This document shows positions 47,031 to 59,160 of a DNA stretch of 64,000 nt, piece by piece. The first letter of the stretch is position 1. Each line of letters begins with the position of its first letter. Source of the DNA: Aminobacter ciceronei (GTDB lineage: Bacteria > Pseudomonadota > Alphaproteobacteria > Rhizobiales > Rhizobiaceae); contig NZ_JACJHY010000031.1 in NCBI RefSeq assembly GCF_014138625.1, forward strand, positions 1 through 64,000. Direction: 5' to 3'. The position numbers and the translations under genes are program-made. The notes beneath the pieces were generated by a model. It made no database searches. It was not told the origin of the DNA and saw only the letters and a list, made by a program, of their open reading frames with translations.

Positions 47031-49337
47031 CTAGCCGAAGCGGCCGGTGCGCGGAAAGCCCTTGGGGACCATGCGTCCGGCGGTGGCGCGGGTGCCAATC
47101 CACTCGAGCAGTTCCTCGCGCGACCGGGTGAAGGTGCGCTCCGCCGAATCCAGCCAGCTCAGGCCGGCCTCCATCGTGAAGGTCTTCACGTCGAGCACGC
47201 CGCCGTCCTTGTACTTCTGGAGCCTGACGCCCTTGCCACGCGTCATCTCGGGGATCTGCTCGAGCGGGAACACCAGCATCTTGCGGTTCTCGCCGACGAT
47301 GGCGAGATGATCGCCAGTCAGCGGGATGCAGCGCTTGGCTTCGTCGGGCGCCTTGACGTTCATCACCTGCTTGCCCTTGCGGGTGTTGGCGATGACCTCT
47401 TCCTCGGGCACGGTGAAGCCGTTGCCTTCATGGCTGACCAGCAGGAGCTTGCGCTTGGGCTCGTGGACGAAGGCGGTGACGATGTCCTGGTCGTTGTCCA
47501 TGTCGACGATGATGCGGATCGGCTCGCCATGGCCGCGCCCGCCTGGCAGACGGTCAGCGCCGATGGTGTAGAACTTGCCGCCCGTGGTGAAGACCAGGAT
47601 CTTGTCGGTGGTCTGGGCCGGGAACGCCAGCTTGAGGCTGTCGCCCTCCTTGAAGGTGAGCTGGGAATAGTCGGCCAGATGCCCCTTCATCGCGCGCAGC
47701 CAGCCCTTTTCCGAGACGACGACCGTTACCGGCTCCTTCTCGATCATGGCGTGGTGGATGTCGGTCAGGTCATGGTCCGGCGCTTCGGCAAAAACGGTAC
47801 GGCGCTTGCCCAGCTCGGTCTCGGGACCGTAATGCTTGCGGACCTCGCTCACTTCCCACTTGATCGTCGCCCACTGCTTGGCATCGGACGCCAAGAGTGC
47901 CTCGATCTGCTTCTTCTCAGTGCTGAGCGCGTCATGCTCCTTGCGGATCTCGAATTCCTCGAGCTTGCGCAGCGCCCTGAGGCGCATGTTGAGGATGGCT
48001 TCGGCCTGATTGTCGGTCAGGTCCCAGCGCGCCATCATCGTGCGCTTCGGCTCATCCTCCTCGCGGATGATGCGGATCACCTCGTCGATGTTGAGGTAGG
48101 CGATCAGGTAGCCGCCGAGAATCTCGAGGCGCTTTTCGATCTCGCCGAGGCGGAACTTCGAGCGGCGGACGAGCACCTCGCGCCTGTGGTCGAGCCATTC
48201 GCGCAAGACGCTCTTCAGCGACAGCACGTTCGGCACCTTGCCGCGCGACAGCACGTTCATGTTGAGCGGGAAGCGGCTTTCGAGCTCGGTGAGCTTGTAG
48301 AGCGATTCCATCAGCAGGCCCGGATCGACGGTGCGGCTCTTGGGCACCAGGACGACACGGATGTCTTCGGCCGACTCGTCGCGGATGTCTTCGAGCAGTG
48401 GCAATTTGCGGGCGATCAGAAGCTCTGCGATCTTCTCGATCAGACGCGCCTTCTGGACGCCGTAGGGGATCTCGGTGACGACAAGGTTCCAGGTGCCCCT
48501 GCCCTGGTCTTCCTGCTTCCACATCGCGCGCACGCGGAAGCCGCCGCGTCCGGTCTCATAGGCATTGACGATCGCCGCCCAGTCGTCGTCGATGCTGCCG
48601 CCGGTGGGGAAATCGGGCCCACGCACCTTGCAGGCGAAACGCAGCTCCGCATCGTCCTTGATACGCTCCCACTCGCCCGGCGAGGTCATCAGGTCGGTGA
48701 CCGAGGCATCGGGATTGTCGATCAGGTGAAGGGCGGCACTGCACAGCTCGGCTGCGTTGTGCGGCGGGATCGACGTCGCCATGCCGACGGCGATGCCGGA
48801 CGAGCCGTTGGCGAGAAGGTTCGGAAACGCGCCCGGCAGGACGACGGGTTCTTCGTCTTCTTCGTTATAGGTAAGGCGATAGTCGACGGCATCCTCGGTG
48901 ATGCCTTCGAGCAGCGACACCGACACATCGGTCATGCGTGCTTCGGTATAGCGCATCGCGGCAGCACTATCGCCGTCGATGTTGCCGAAATTGCCCTGGC
49001 CGTCGATGAGCGGGTAGCGGACCGAAAAATCCTGTGCCAGGCGCACCAGCGCGTCATAGATCGACTGGTCGCCATGCGGGTGGAACTTGCCCATGACCTC
49101 GCCGACGATGCGGGCACATTTGGCGAATCCCTGGTCGGGATTGAGCCTGAGCAGCCGCATGGCGTGCATGATGCGGCGATGGACCGGTTTCAGTCCGTCG
49201 CGAACGTCAGGCAGTGCCCGGTGCATGATGGTCGACAGCGCATAGGCAAGATAGCGCTCTTCGAGCGCCTTCTTCAGATCGACCGGTTCAATATTGTCGC
49301 CGCCACCGTTTCCGGGCGGCACAAGCCCTTTTCCCAT
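47031..49337 (-). CDS. parC: DNA topoisomerase IV subunit A
   Basis: 768 residues. Decatenates daughter chromosomes with ParE. The winged-helix and tower domains are clear: active-site Tyr130 in [10 protein letters not shown], quinolone region [10 protein letters not shown] with Gln91 and Asp95 at the usual Ser/Glu resistance positions, and GyrA-box-poor beta-propeller repeats in the C-terminal third. The Gln91 is probably normal for the lineage rather than an acquired mutation. ATG at 49337. It ends about 210 bp before the AI-2E start. Confidence 0.94.
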   Translation of the reverse strand: MGKGLVPPGNGGGDNIEPVDLKKALEERYLAYALSTIMHRALPDVRDGLKPVHRRIMHAMRLLRLNPDQGFAKCARIVGEVMGKFHPHGDQSIYDALVRLAQDFSVRYPLIDGQGNFGNIDGDSAAAMRYTEARMTDVSVSLLEGITEDAVDYRLTYNEEDEEPVVLPGAFPNLLANGSSGIAVGMATSIPPHNAAELCSAALHLIDNPDASVTDLMTSPGEWERIKDDAELRFACKVRGPDFPTGGSIDDDWAAIVNAYETGRGGFRVRAMWKQEDQGRGTWNLVVTEIPYGVQKARLIEKIAELLIARKLPLLEDIRDESAEDIRVVLVPKSRTVDPGLLMESLYKLTELESRFPLNMNVLSRGKVPNVLSLKSVLREWLDHRREVLVRRSKFRLGEIEKRLEILGGYLIAYLNIDEVIRIIREEDEPKRTMMARWDLTDNQAEAILNMRLRALRKLEEFEIRKEHDALSTEKKQIEALLASDAKQWATIKWEVSEVRKHYGPETELGKRRTVFAEAPDHDLTDIHHAMIEKEPVTVVVSEKGWLRAMKGHLADYSQLTFKEGDSLKLAFPAQTTDKILVFTTGGKFYTIGADRLPGGRGHGEPIRIIVDMDNDQDIVTAFVHEPKRKLLLVSHEGNGFTVPEEEVIANTRKGKQVMNVKAPDEAKRCIPLTGDHLAIVGENRKMLVFPLEQIPEMTRGKGVRLQKYKDGGVLDVKTFTMEAGLSWLDSAERTFTRSREELLEWIGTRATAGRMVPKGFPRTGRFG

Positions 49338-49596
49338 GGCTTGGGACTAGCGGAACGGGCGATTCGCGACAAGCCTTATCGCCCAATGCAAGAGCCGTCG
49401 GCGTCGGAGTGCGACAAATCTGCCCGCTCGCTAAAGTAGCAATCACGCGATCAGGGGGTCATTCACCATTTTTGCGCGTGTTGCACTGCGGTGATTGCCT
49501 TTTGGATCGAATTGCGGCCATTGTCGTTACGTCGCCTTCTTCCGGTCCAGTTCGTGGCTGACGTAAGGCTGAATCATTTCAAAGTCTCAGGGATCT

Positions 49597-50793
49597 ATGA
49601 TGACGCAACACCGCTCTGCATTCCGCAAGCTCGCACTCACGACCTTCCTGTTCTCGCTTCCGCTCAATGCAGCGATGGCCCAGGATGCCACCGCTGTCGC
49701 CGAGCGGCTCAAGTCGGTGCTGGCCGGCCAGAGCCTGACGCTTGGCTGGAGCAGCGTCTCCGGCGACGCGTCCGAAGCGGTCATCGAAGGTGCGACCATC
49801 GCCATGGACGGCGAAGGCAAGCCGCTGTCGATCGGCAAGCTCACGCTCAGCGGCATCACCGAGGAGAATCGCGGCTTCAAGATCGAGACGATCACCACCG
49901 AGCCCTACAGCCTCAACGAAGGCCCGACCAAGGTCGAGGTCAGCCCGCTGACGCTCGGCAATGTCACGCTGCCGGCCACCGACTCGACCGACATCCTGGC
50001 CTCGTTCCTGATGTATGAGACCGCCAATCTCGACACTGTCAGCGTCAAGGTCGGCGACAAGCAGGCCTTCCAGATGACCAATTTCGCAGCCGAGGTGACG
50101 CCTCCGGCCGACGGCAACGCCATGGAGTTCACCGGTTCGGCCGAAAAGTTCACCGCCGACCTGACCCTGGTGGAAGACCCGCAGTCGAAGGCTGCGATCG
50201 AGGCGCTCGGCTACCAGAACATCTCGGGCGACTTCCAGATGGAAGGCACCTGGCAGCCAACAGACGGCCGCATGGCACTGTCGAGCTACGACATCACCGT
50301 CGACAATGCCGGCACGCTCGGCATGACCTTCGACCTCGGCGGCTACACCGTGGAATTCCTGAAGTCGGTGCAGGAACTGCAGAAGAAGATGGCCGCCCAG
50401 CCGGAAGGCGCCGACAACTCGGCCCAGGGCATGGCCATGCTCGGCCTGATGCAGCAGCTGACCTTCAATGGCGCAACCGTGCGCTTCGACGACGATTCGG
50501 TGACCAACAAGGTTCTCGAATACGTCGCCAAGCAGCAGAACATGACGGCCAAGGACATTGCCAACCAGGCCAAGGCGATCGTGCCGTTCCTGATGATGGA
50601 ACTGAACAATCCGGAGCTGTCGACCCAGGTGACGGCGGCCGTCACCGCCTATCTCGACGCGCCCAAGTCGATCGAGATCGCCGCCAAGCCAGCCTCGCCG
50701 GTCCCGTTCGCCCTGCTCGCCGCAAGCGGCATGTCGAACCCCAAGGACCTGCCCAAGACGCTCGGCCTGACGGTGACCGCAAACCAGGACTGA
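49597..50793 (+). CDS. Exported hypothetical protein
   Basis: 398 residues with a Sec signal peptide (about 1-29, cleavage after AMA), followed by repeated beta-strand segments of the kind TLSGITEENRGFKIETITTEPYSLNEGPTKVEVSPLTLGNVTLP. The layered beta pattern resembles YdgA/AsmA-like periplasmic or outer-membrane biogenesis proteins, but I do not recognise a specific family. Two short amphipathic segments in the second half. Alone in the transcript and ends at a bidirectional terminator. Confidence 0.65.
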   Translation: MMTQHRSAFRKLALTTFLFSLPLNAAMAQDATAVAERLKSVLAGQSLTLGWSSVSGDASEAVIEGATIAMDGEGKPLSIGKLTLSGITEENRGFKIETITTEPYSLNEGPTKVEVSPLTLGNVTLPATDSTDILASFLMYETANLDTVSVKVGDKQAFQMTNFAAEVTPPADGNAMEFTGSAEKFTADLTLVEDPQSKAAIEALGYQNISGDFQMEGTWQPTDGRMALSSYDITVDNAGTLGMTFDLGGYTVEFLKSVQELQKKMAAQPEGADNSAQGMAMLGLMQQLTFNGATVRFDDDSVTNKVLEYVAKQQNMTAKDIANQAKAIVPFLMMELNNPELSTQVTAAVTAYLDAPKSIEIAAKPASPVPFALLAASGMSNPKDLPKTLGLTVTANQD

Positions 50794-50819
50794 TCCTGGC
50801 CGCGACATCAGAAACGCAA

Positions 50820-50850
50820 AAGCCCGGCAGCGATGCCGGGCTTGTTTGTT
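50820..50850. terminator. Bidirectional terminator between 49597 gene and aspS
   Basis: Perfect 10-bp stem AAGCCCGGCA (50820-50829) and TGCCGGGCTT (50834-50843) with loop GCGA. T-rich on the plus side (GTTTGTT) and a T-run on the minus side, so it can serve both convergent genes. Confidence 0.9.
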
Positions 50851-50879
50851 GAGTCAAAAGAGTCGCTTGCGCGGATCGC

Positions 50880-52670
50880 CTAAGCCTCTTTCTTGGCCAC
50901 CGCGACACGCAGCGACAGCTCGCGCAGCTGCTGCGGGGTGGCTTCCGACGGCGCGTTCATCAACAGGTCCTGCGCCTGCTGATTCATCGGGAACAAAGTC
51001 ACTTCACGCAGGTTCTTGGCGCCGACGAGCAGCATGATGACGCGGTCGACGCCGGCAGCCATGCCGCCATGCGGCGGGGCACCGTACTGGAAGGCGCGGT
51101 AGAGGCCGCCGAACTGCTCCTCGACCTCCTCGCGCGTCTTGCCGGTCAGCTCGAACGCCTTGACCATCAGCTCGGGCAGCTGGTTGCGGATCGAACCGGA
51201 GGCGATTTCGAAGCCGTTGCAGACCATGTCGTACTGGTAGGCCTTGATGGTCAGCGGATCCTGGTTGTTCAGCGCATCCAGGCCGCCCTGCGGCATCGAG
51301 AACGGGTTGTGGGCGAAATCGATCTTCTTTTCTTCTTCCAGCCATTCGTAGAACGGGAAGTCGATGATCCAGCACAGCTCGAAGCGGTCGCGGTCGACGA
51401 GGTTCAGCTCCTCGCCGGCGCGGGTGCGGGCAGCACCAGCAAACGAGACGAACTTCTTGGGATCGCCGGCGACGAAGAAGGCAGCATCGCCGTCGGACAG
51501 GCCAAGCTGCTGGCGGATGGCTTCGGTGCGCTCCTCGCCGATGTTCTTGGCGATCGGGCCGGCGCCTTCGAGCTTGTCGCCTTCCTTGCGCCAGAAGATG
51601 TAGCCGAGACCCGGCTGGCCCTCGCCCTGCGCCCACGAGTTCATGCGGTCGCAGAAGGCGCGGCTGCCGCCTGTCCTGGCCGGGATCGCCCAGACCTCGA
51701 CCTTCGGGTTCGAGGCGATCATGCCGGCGAACACCTTGAAGCCAGAGCCGTCGAAATGGCTGGTGACTTCCTGGATCTCGATCGGGTTGCGCAGGTCGGG
51801 CTTATCGGTGCCGTAGGTGCGCAGCGCGGTGTCATAGGGAATGCGGCGGAACTGTTGAGTGACCGGCTTGCCGTCGGCAAACTTCTCGAACACGCCGCGC
51901 ATCACCGGCTCCATCGTGTTCCAGACGTCTTCCTGGGTCACGAAGCTCATTTCGAGGTCGAGCTGGTAGAATTCGCCCGGCAGGCGGTCAGCGCGCGGGT
52001 CTTCGTCGCGGAAGCAAGGCGCGATCTGGAAGTACCGGTCGAAGCCGGCGACCATCAGCAGCTGCTTGTACTGCTGCGGCGCCTGCGGCAGCGCGAAGAA
52101 CTTGCCGGGATGGATGCGCGACGGCACCAGGAAGTCGCGCGCGCCTTCCGGCGACGAGGCCGTCAGGATCGGCGTCGAATATTCAGTGAAACCCTCGCCG
52201 GTCATGCGATTGCGCATTTCGGCGATGATCTTGGTACGGGCGACGATGTTCTTGTGCAGCGTTTCGCGGCGCAGATCGAGGAAGCGGTACTTCAAGCGAA
52301 TGTCTTCTGGATAGTCCGGCTCGCCGAACACCGGCAGCGGCAATTCCTTGGAGGCCGACAGAACCTCGATTTCCTGGGCAAAGACTTCGATCTCGCCGGT
52401 CGGCAGGTTGCCGTTGACGGCTTCCGCCATGCGCGCCTTGACCTCGCCGTCGACGCGGATGACCCACTCGCCGCGCACCGTTTCGGCGGCCTTGAAGGCG
52501 GGCGAATCGGGATCGGCGACGATCTGGGTCAGGCCGTAATGGTCGCGCAGGTCGATGAACAGCAGGCCGCCGTGATCTCGCACGCGATGCACCCAGCCGG
52601 ACAGGCGAACGGCGGCGCCGACGTCGGATTTCCTCAATTGAGCGCAGGTGTGGCTGCGGTAACGATGCAT
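50880..52670 (-). CDS. aspS: Aspartyl-tRNA synthetase, non-discriminating type
   Basis: 596 residues, class II, bacterial AspRS with GAD insert. The N-terminal anticodon domain has His33 in RVRDHGG and Gly92 in LPTGEIEV, the two positions associated with non-discriminating enzymes that also charge tRNA-Asn. GatCAB would then convert Asp-tRNA-Asn to Asn-tRNA-Asn, as in most alphaproteobacteria. Core motifs [13 protein letters not shown] and the C-terminal [14 protein letters not shown] are intact. Monocistronic. Confidence 0.94.
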   Translation of the reverse strand: MHRYRSHTCAQLRKSDVGAAVRLSGWVHRVRDHGGLLFIDLRDHYGLTQIVADPDSPAFKAAETVRGEWVIRVDGEVKARMAEAVNGNLPTGEIEVFAQEIEVLSASKELPLPVFGEPDYPEDIRLKYRFLDLRRETLHKNIVARTKIIAEMRNRMTGEGFTEYSTPILTASSPEGARDFLVPSRIHPGKFFALPQAPQQYKQLLMVAGFDRYFQIAPCFRDEDPRADRLPGEFYQLDLEMSFVTQEDVWNTMEPVMRGVFEKFADGKPVTQQFRRIPYDTALRTYGTDKPDLRNPIEIQEVTSHFDGSGFKVFAGMIASNPKVEVWAIPARTGGSRAFCDRMNSWAQGEGQPGLGYIFWRKEGDKLEGAGPIAKNIGEERTEAIRQQLGLSDGDAAFFVAGDPKKFVSFAGAARTRAGEELNLVDRDRFELCWIIDFPFYEWLEEEKKIDFAHNPFSMPQGGLDALNNQDPLTIKAYQYDMVCNGFEIASGSIRNQLPELMVKAFELTGKTREEVEEQFGGLYRAFQYGAPPHGGMAAGVDRVIMLLVGAKNLREVTLFPMNQQAQDLLMNAPSEATPQQLRELSLRVAVAKKEA

Positions 52671-52779
52671 GGCAAATTTTCCGGTTCAGGCTGTTTGGAC
52701 GTCACGCCGGGGCGACAGCTGCGCCCGGGCCTAAAATTTGGCGCGAAAAGCGCATGGGTGCCCGGTTTTGTCAAGGTAA

Positions 52780-52797
52780 AGCGGTTTTAAGACCGCT
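52780..52797 (-). terminator. Probable terminator of the GNAT gene
   Basis: Stem AGCGGT (52780-52785) and ACCGCT (52792-52797) around TTTAAG, followed on the minus strand by TTTACCTTG. It lies 12 bp beyond the GNAT stop. Short but well placed. Confidence 0.6.
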
Positions 52798-52808
52798 CAG
52801 GCGCAGGG

Positions 52809-53225
52809 TCAAAACCGCTTCTTCAGCCAAACCCTGGAATGTCCGGCCGGGTAATCGTCGATGCGGCCGAACTCTTGATATCCCAATCGCTTGTAGAACT
52901 CCGGCGCCTGGAACGTATACGAATCGAGGTGAACGCCGATGCAGCCGCGCTGCCGTGCCACCTCCTCGGCCCGGGCAATCAGCCGCTGGCCAAGGCCCTC
53001 GCCGCGATGAGCGCTGCTGATCCACAGCCATTCGACGAACAGCCAGGTGTATTCGGACGACCCTTTGAGGCCGCCGGCGACCGAGCCATCCTTGCCATGG
53101 GCGACGATCCAGAGATCCTGGTCGTTGTGCGGACCGGCGGTGTCGAAATTATAGGCGTTCAGCCCCTCGCCGATGAAGCGGGCCGTTTCCTCGTCGATGC
53201 TGGTGCTCACTGTCAATGTCGTCAT
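52809..53225 (-). CDS. GNAT-family N-acetyltransferase
   Basis: 138 residues with the acetyl-CoA binding segment ISSAHRGEGLGQRLIARAEEVA and the C-terminal VHLDSYTFQAPEFYKRLGYQEFG. Of the type that acetylates small molecules or protein N-termini; substrate not visible. No operon partner. Confidence 0.82.
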   Translation of the reverse strand: MTTLTVSTSIDEETARFIGEGLNAYNFDTAGPHNDQDLWIVAHGKDGSVAGGLKGSSEYTWLFVEWLWISSAHRGEGLGQRLIARAEEVARQRGCIGVHLDSYTFQAPEFYKRLGYQEFGRIDDYPAGHSRVWLKKRF

Positions 53226-53418
53226 CGCGGCCTCGTCTGTCCCTCACAATCCAGCCAGCGGTCCACTTGTCAGGGATGAACCGGGCCGCGCGCGCACGCT
53301 AGACGCTGCCGCGGCAGCGACGTTGGCGCAGTCGACGGAATATGTCGCACCAGCGGCTGTCCGGCATTGACCGATCGGGCAAACTGTAGCCACCTCAGCT
53401 TTTGTACTGCGTTGCCTG

Positions 53419-54663
53419 ATGTCCTCCATACGCCCCCTCATCCCGCTCCTGATCACCGCCGGCATCCTGTTGGGCGGCAACGGCCTGCAAAGCACCTTGA
53501 TTGCGCTGCGCGGAGCACAGGAGGGATTTACTGCCTCGACCATCGGCCTGATGGGGACCTGCTATTTCGTCGGGTTCCTGCTCGGCTGCCTGTTCATCTC
53601 ACGCATCATGAAGGCCGTCGGCCACGTCCGGGCTTTCGCGGCACTCGCCGCCATCGCCGCCTCGGCAACGCTGACTTTGGTTCTCGTCATCGACCCGGTG
53701 ATGTGGTCAGTGATCCGCTTTGCCACCGGCTTCTGCTTCGCCGGACTGTTCACGGTCATGGAGAGCTGGCTCAATTCAGGCGTCTCCAACCACGACCGCG
53801 CCCGAATCCTGGCGATCTACCGCATCATCGACATCGGCTCGGTGACTGGCGCGCAGTTCATGATCCCGGTCTTCGGCGCCGGCGGCTTCACCATCTTCGC
53901 CATCATGTCGATCATGATCACACTGTCGTTGGTGCCGGTCTCGCTGGGCGACCGCTCCAATCCGACACCGCCCGAAGACGTCAAGCTCGACCTCAAACGC
54001 GCCTGGCAGATTTCGCCACTCGGCAGCATCGGCTGCATCTTCGTCGGCGTCACCAACAGCGCCTTCCGCACGCTGAGCCCGATCTATGCCGAGCAGATCG
54101 GCCTGTCGGTGACCGACGTCGTCACCTTCGTCAGTGTCGGCATCATCGGCGGTGCGCTGGTCCAGTACCCGCTCGGCTACATGTCCGACCTGTGGGACCG
54201 TCGCAAGGTGCTGCTCGTCACCACTGCCGGCGCCATGGCCTCCGCGCTGATGCTGGTCTTCCTCGCCGGCAATTCGCCGCTGGCCAACTTCGTCTTCGTC
54301 TTCATCTTCGGATCGTTCGCCATGCCGCTCTATTCGCTGTCGGCAGCACATGCCAACGACCGCGCCGAAAAAGGCGAATTCGTGCTGATCAACGCGGCAT
54401 TGATGCTGTTCTATTCCGTCGGTGCCATCGCGGGACCCTTCGTCGCCTCACTGGTGATGGAAAAGTTCGGCCCGCATTCGCTGTTCAGCTTCAGTGCGGC
54501 CGTCTATGTCGTGTTCGTCGCCGTCATCATCTACCGTATGGGCTCGCGCTCGCCGGTGCCGGCCGGCCACCGCGGACGCTTCATCGCCCTGTTGAGGACG
54601 TCCCCGATCTTTGCCCGGCTTGCAGGCCGAAACAGCGCTGCAAACGGCAGCGATGAGGGCTAG
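53419..54663 (+). CDS. MFS transporter (YcaD-like)
   Basis: 414 residues with 12 helices, including TCYFVGFLLGCLFISRIMKAVGH and the second-half GYMSDLWDRRKVLL motif A copy. Related to the YcaD group of MFS permeases. The long overlapping reading frame at 53367 is a shadow. Substrate unknown. Confidence 0.83.
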   Translation: MSSIRPLIPLLITAGILLGGNGLQSTLIALRGAQEGFTASTIGLMGTCYFVGFLLGCLFISRIMKAVGHVRAFAALAAIAASATLTLVLVIDPVMWSVIRFATGFCFAGLFTVMESWLNSGVSNHDRARILAIYRIIDIGSVTGAQFMIPVFGAGGFTIFAIMSIMITLSLVPVSLGDRSNPTPPEDVKLDLKRAWQISPLGSIGCIFVGVTNSAFRTLSPIYAEQIGLSVTDVVTFVSVGIIGGALVQYPLGYMSDLWDRRKVLLVTTAGAMASALMLVFLAGNSPLANFVFVFIFGSFAMPLYSLSAAHANDRAEKGEFVLINAALMLFYSVGAIAGPFVASLVMEKFGPHSLFSFSAAVYVVFVAVIIYRMGSRSPVPAGHRGRFIALLRTSPIFARLAGRNSAANGSDEG

Positions 54664-54747
54664 ACTCCGTGATCGGACGTGCAAGTGCTTGACGAAAGGG
54701 CGCTCGGCTGAAATGGAAAGACAACGCGTTCTGATAAAAGCAATATT

Positions 54748-55905
54748 ATGCATGTAATAACGACCCAGGACGAACTCGAAACCGTCATAGCCGCTCTCGA
54801 AAAGTCCAACTTCGTCACGGTAGACACCGAGTTCATTCGCGAAACCACTTTCTGGCCCGAGCTCTGCCTGATCCAGATGGCAGCGCCCGGCGTTTCCGCA
54901 CTGGTCGATCCCCTGGCGCCCGACCTCGACCTCAAGCCATTCTTCCGGCTAATGGCCAATGAGGCGGTGACCAAGGTTTTCCATGCCGCCCGCCAGGACA
55001 TCGAAATCATCTTCCATCTCGGCGCACTGATCCCGCACCCGGTGTTCGATACCCAGGTCGCCGCCATGGTCTGTGGCTTCGGCGACAGCGTCTCCTACGA
55101 ACAGATCGTGCAGAAGATCACCGGCGGACGCATCGACAAGTCATCGCGCTTCACCGACTGGCGCCACCGCCCGCTGTCGGAAAAGCAGCTCGACTATGCG
55201 CTGGCCGACGTCACACACCTGATCGACGTCTACAAGCATCTCGTCACCGAGCTCGAGCGCGAGAATCGCGCCCACTGGCTCAATGAAGAGATGGAGGTCC
55301 TGACCTCACGCGAGACCTACGACCCGCATCCCGAGGACGCCTGGAAGCGGCTGAAGATGCGCCTGCGCAAGCCGCAGGAACTGGCCATCGTGCAGGCAGT
55401 GGCTGCCTGGCGTGAGCGCGAGGCGCGCGAGCGCAACGTGCCGCGTGGCCGCGTGCTCAAGGACGACGCGATCTACGAAGTCGCCCAGCAGGCGCCACGC
55501 GATGCAACCGCACTTGCCCGACTGCGCACCACGCCCAAGGGCTGGGAACGTTCGTCGTCGGCGACGGCGCTGCTCACCGTCGTCAACGCGGCGCTCGAAA
55601 TTCCGCGCGACCAGATACCCAAGCTGCCCAAGACATTCCAGCCGCCGGAGGGCTCCAGTGCCGCCTCCGAGCTGCTCAAGGTGCTGCTGCGGCTCGTCTC
55701 GGAGAAGGAAGGCGTTGCCCCCAAGGTGCTCGCTTCGGGCGACGATATCGACCGTATCGCCGCAGAAGGCGAAGCTGCCGACGTCCCTGCCCTGCAGGGC
55801 TGGCGCCGTTCGGTGTTCGGCGAGGCAGCACTGAAGCTGGTGCGCGGCGAACTGGCCATCCGCTTCGACAAGCGCCGCATTTCGGTGTTCGAGGTCAACA
55901 GCTGA
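54748..55905 (+). CDS. rnd: Ribonuclease D
   Basis: 385 residues. DEDD exonuclease domain starting VDTEFIRETTFWPELCLIQMA with Asp26 and Glu28, then TDWRHRPLSEKQLDYALADV for the Asp-Tyr-x3-Asp motif, and an HRDC domain (LRKPQELAIVQAVAAWREREARERNVPRGRVLKDD). Trims 3' ends of tRNA and other RNAs. Ends 18 bp before the convergent MAPEG gene. Confidence 0.93.
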   Translation: MHVITTQDELETVIAALEKSNFVTVDTEFIRETTFWPELCLIQMAAPGVSALVDPLAPDLDLKPFFRLMANEAVTKVFHAARQDIEIIFHLGALIPHPVFDTQVAAMVCGFGDSVSYEQIVQKITGGRIDKSSRFTDWRHRPLSEKQLDYALADVTHLIDVYKHLVTELERENRAHWLNEEMEVLTSRETYDPHPEDAWKRLKMRLRKPQELAIVQAVAAWREREARERNVPRGRVLKDDAIYEVAQQAPRDATALARLRTTPKGWERSSSATALLTVVNAALEIPRDQIPKLPKTFQPPEGSSAASELLKVLLRLVSEKEGVAPKVLASGDDIDRIAAEGEAADVPALQGWRRSVFGEAALKLVRGELAIRFDKRRISVFEVNS

Positions 55906-55916
55906 ACGGCCTGTTC

Positions 55917-55935
55917 GGCGCGGTCAGACCGCGCC
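55917..55935. repeat. Inverted repeat at rnd/MAPEG junction
   Basis: GGCGCGGTC (55917-55925), one base, GACCGCGCC (55927-55935). The MAPEG stop lies inside it. No T-run, so it is at most a weak terminator between convergent genes. Confidence 0.4.
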
Positions 55936-56343
55936 GGCAAGGTGCAGCGCAAACCAGATCCAGATCAGCGCGAGAAGCAGCGCGCCAAGAATGAAGGCCC
56001 TGCTGCGATACTTGACCCTGTTGGCGGTCAGGTGGAACCAGGCATGCGTATAGCGCGACGCCACGAACAGCCAGGCCAGCAACAGCGCCACATATGAAAC
56101 GCCCGACGTCACATAGAGCGACAGGCAGGCGGCGTAGAGCAGCACCGGCAGTTCGAACTGGTTAATGATGTTGTTGGCGGCGGTGACGCTGGATTCAGGT
56201 TCGGTGGACCGCGTCTTGAACTGATTGATCCGCGCTTCGCCGGACCGGACAGCATTCCTGCGCCTGGCCGAAAGTACGGCATAGACGATGTAGACCAGCA
56301 GGACCTGGGCAAGCATGGGCCAGAAAATCGTGGCCTGGTTCAT
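55924..56343 (-). CDS. MAPEG-family membrane protein
   Basis: 139 residues from ATG at 56343 (AGGGGA 7 bases upstream). Four helices; MAPEG hallmarks are AANNIINQFELPVLLYAACLSLYV and WLFVASRYTHAWFHLTANRVKYRS with the conserved Asn-Arg pair. Relatives include glutathione S-transferases and eicosanoid enzymes, but bacterial members of this short type have no assigned reaction. Confidence 0.82.
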   Translation of the reverse strand: MNQATIFWPMLAQVLLVYIVYAVLSARRRNAVRSGEARINQFKTRSTEPESSVTAANNIINQFELPVLLYAACLSLYVTSGVSYVALLLAWLFVASRYTHAWFHLTANRVKYRSRAFILGALLLALIWIWFALHLAGAV

Positions 56344-56670
56344 AAGCATCCCCTGAATAAAAGCAGATAATCACAAGAATATCCGTCACAACACTTCATC
56401 TTGATTAACGGAGAATTCACTGGCGCGGACGAGACTAGGGACGAAAAGCACAGTCCCATGATCGGCCAAACATGATGCTTCCCGCAACCGCCAATCGCTT
56501 TCAGCCGGCCCTTTCGGTCATCCAGCCCCACGAACGCACGATGCGCGAGGATTGACGGCCACGAACCGCCCGGGGGCGAAGGCACGTCACGGCTTGCTCG
56601 CCCGCTACCGAGTCTCCGAGCCGGTCGAATCCGAGAAGAAACAGAAATGCTCGATACGGCTCTAAGCCTG
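56344..56670. other. Intergenic region, no gene seen
   Basis: 327 bp between two minus-strand membrane-protein genes. It should contain the MAPEG promoter at its left end (AT-rich near 56360-56410). Long frames through it lack ribosome sites and have no protein-like composition. No RNA or repeat recognised. Confidence 0.4.
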
Positions 56671-57246
56671 TCAGCCAGCCCTGTGGCTTCCAACGTCGGC
56701 CGAATTTGATCGGTTGCGCTTCGCCGCCAGGGCAAAGGCAGCGATGACGACAACCGGCACCGCCAGAAATGCGAACTTGGTCACGACAAGCGCCGAGGCC
56801 AGCGACATCGACCTTGAGCCGGCCGATGCCGGGTCGGACAGGATGCGCGCAACGACGATGTTCTGGGCATAGTCTGATATCATATAGGGCAGCACCAGGG
56901 TCAAAGCCGTGACCGAGCGCATGGTTTCGGACAAGCTCGAAAAACGCTTGAGACGCTCGCCTGATTTCAGCATCAGGCTGACCAAAGTGGCTGACAGCAG
57001 TGCCGGGAAGATCAGATCGAAGGTCAGATAGTGCCAGACGAGAATGATCTCGGCACCCGGCCGCCCCATGGCCGCGATCCAGGCAAAACCCTCGGCCTCG
57101 GAGAAACCGAGAAAACGCAGGTCGAGCGACGGCAGGCCGCCGCTCAGGCTGCGGAAATAGAGGAACTCCAGCATCGTCATGGCGGCGAAGACCGCCGCCG
57201 TGGCGACACATAATGCGGCCGCGTGGCGCCGCAGCCGCAGCACCAT
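56671..57246 (-). CDS. Hypothetical membrane protein coupled to guaB
   Basis: 191 residues from ATG at 57246, four bases after the guaB stop. Four hydrophobic helices (about 10-27, 72-92, 110-127 and 157-175), with the first lumenal loop carrying LPSLDLRFLGFSEAEGFAW. I do not recognise the family. Close spacing means it is translated with guaB, but no link to purine synthesis is evident. Confidence 0.6.
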   Translation of the reverse strand: MVLRLRRHAAALCVATAAVFAAMTMLEFLYFRSLSGGLPSLDLRFLGFSEAEGFAWIAAMGRPGAEIILVWHYLTFDLIFPALLSATLVSLMLKSGERLKRFSSLSETMRSVTALTLVLPYMISDYAQNIVVARILSDPASAGSRSMSLASALVVTKFAFLAVPVVVIAAFALAAKRNRSNSADVGSHRAG

Positions 57247-57250
57247 CAAA

Positions 57251-59156
<1,906 letters not shown>

Positions 59157-59160
<4 letters not shown>

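Noticed and set aside
46902-49439. 845-codon plus-strand frame across parC
   Set aside because: It is exactly antisense to parC, whose motifs are unambiguous. GC-rich codon bias creates long stop-free frames on the opposite strand.
51069-52790. 573-codon plus-strand frame across aspS
   Set aside because: Antisense shadow of aspS with Val/Asp/Leu-skewed composition and no ribosome site.
53367-54656. 429-codon frame overlapping the YcaD-like MFS gene
   Set aside because: Same strand but another frame; translation is Arg/His-rich without helices, while the 53419 frame is a clear MFS protein.
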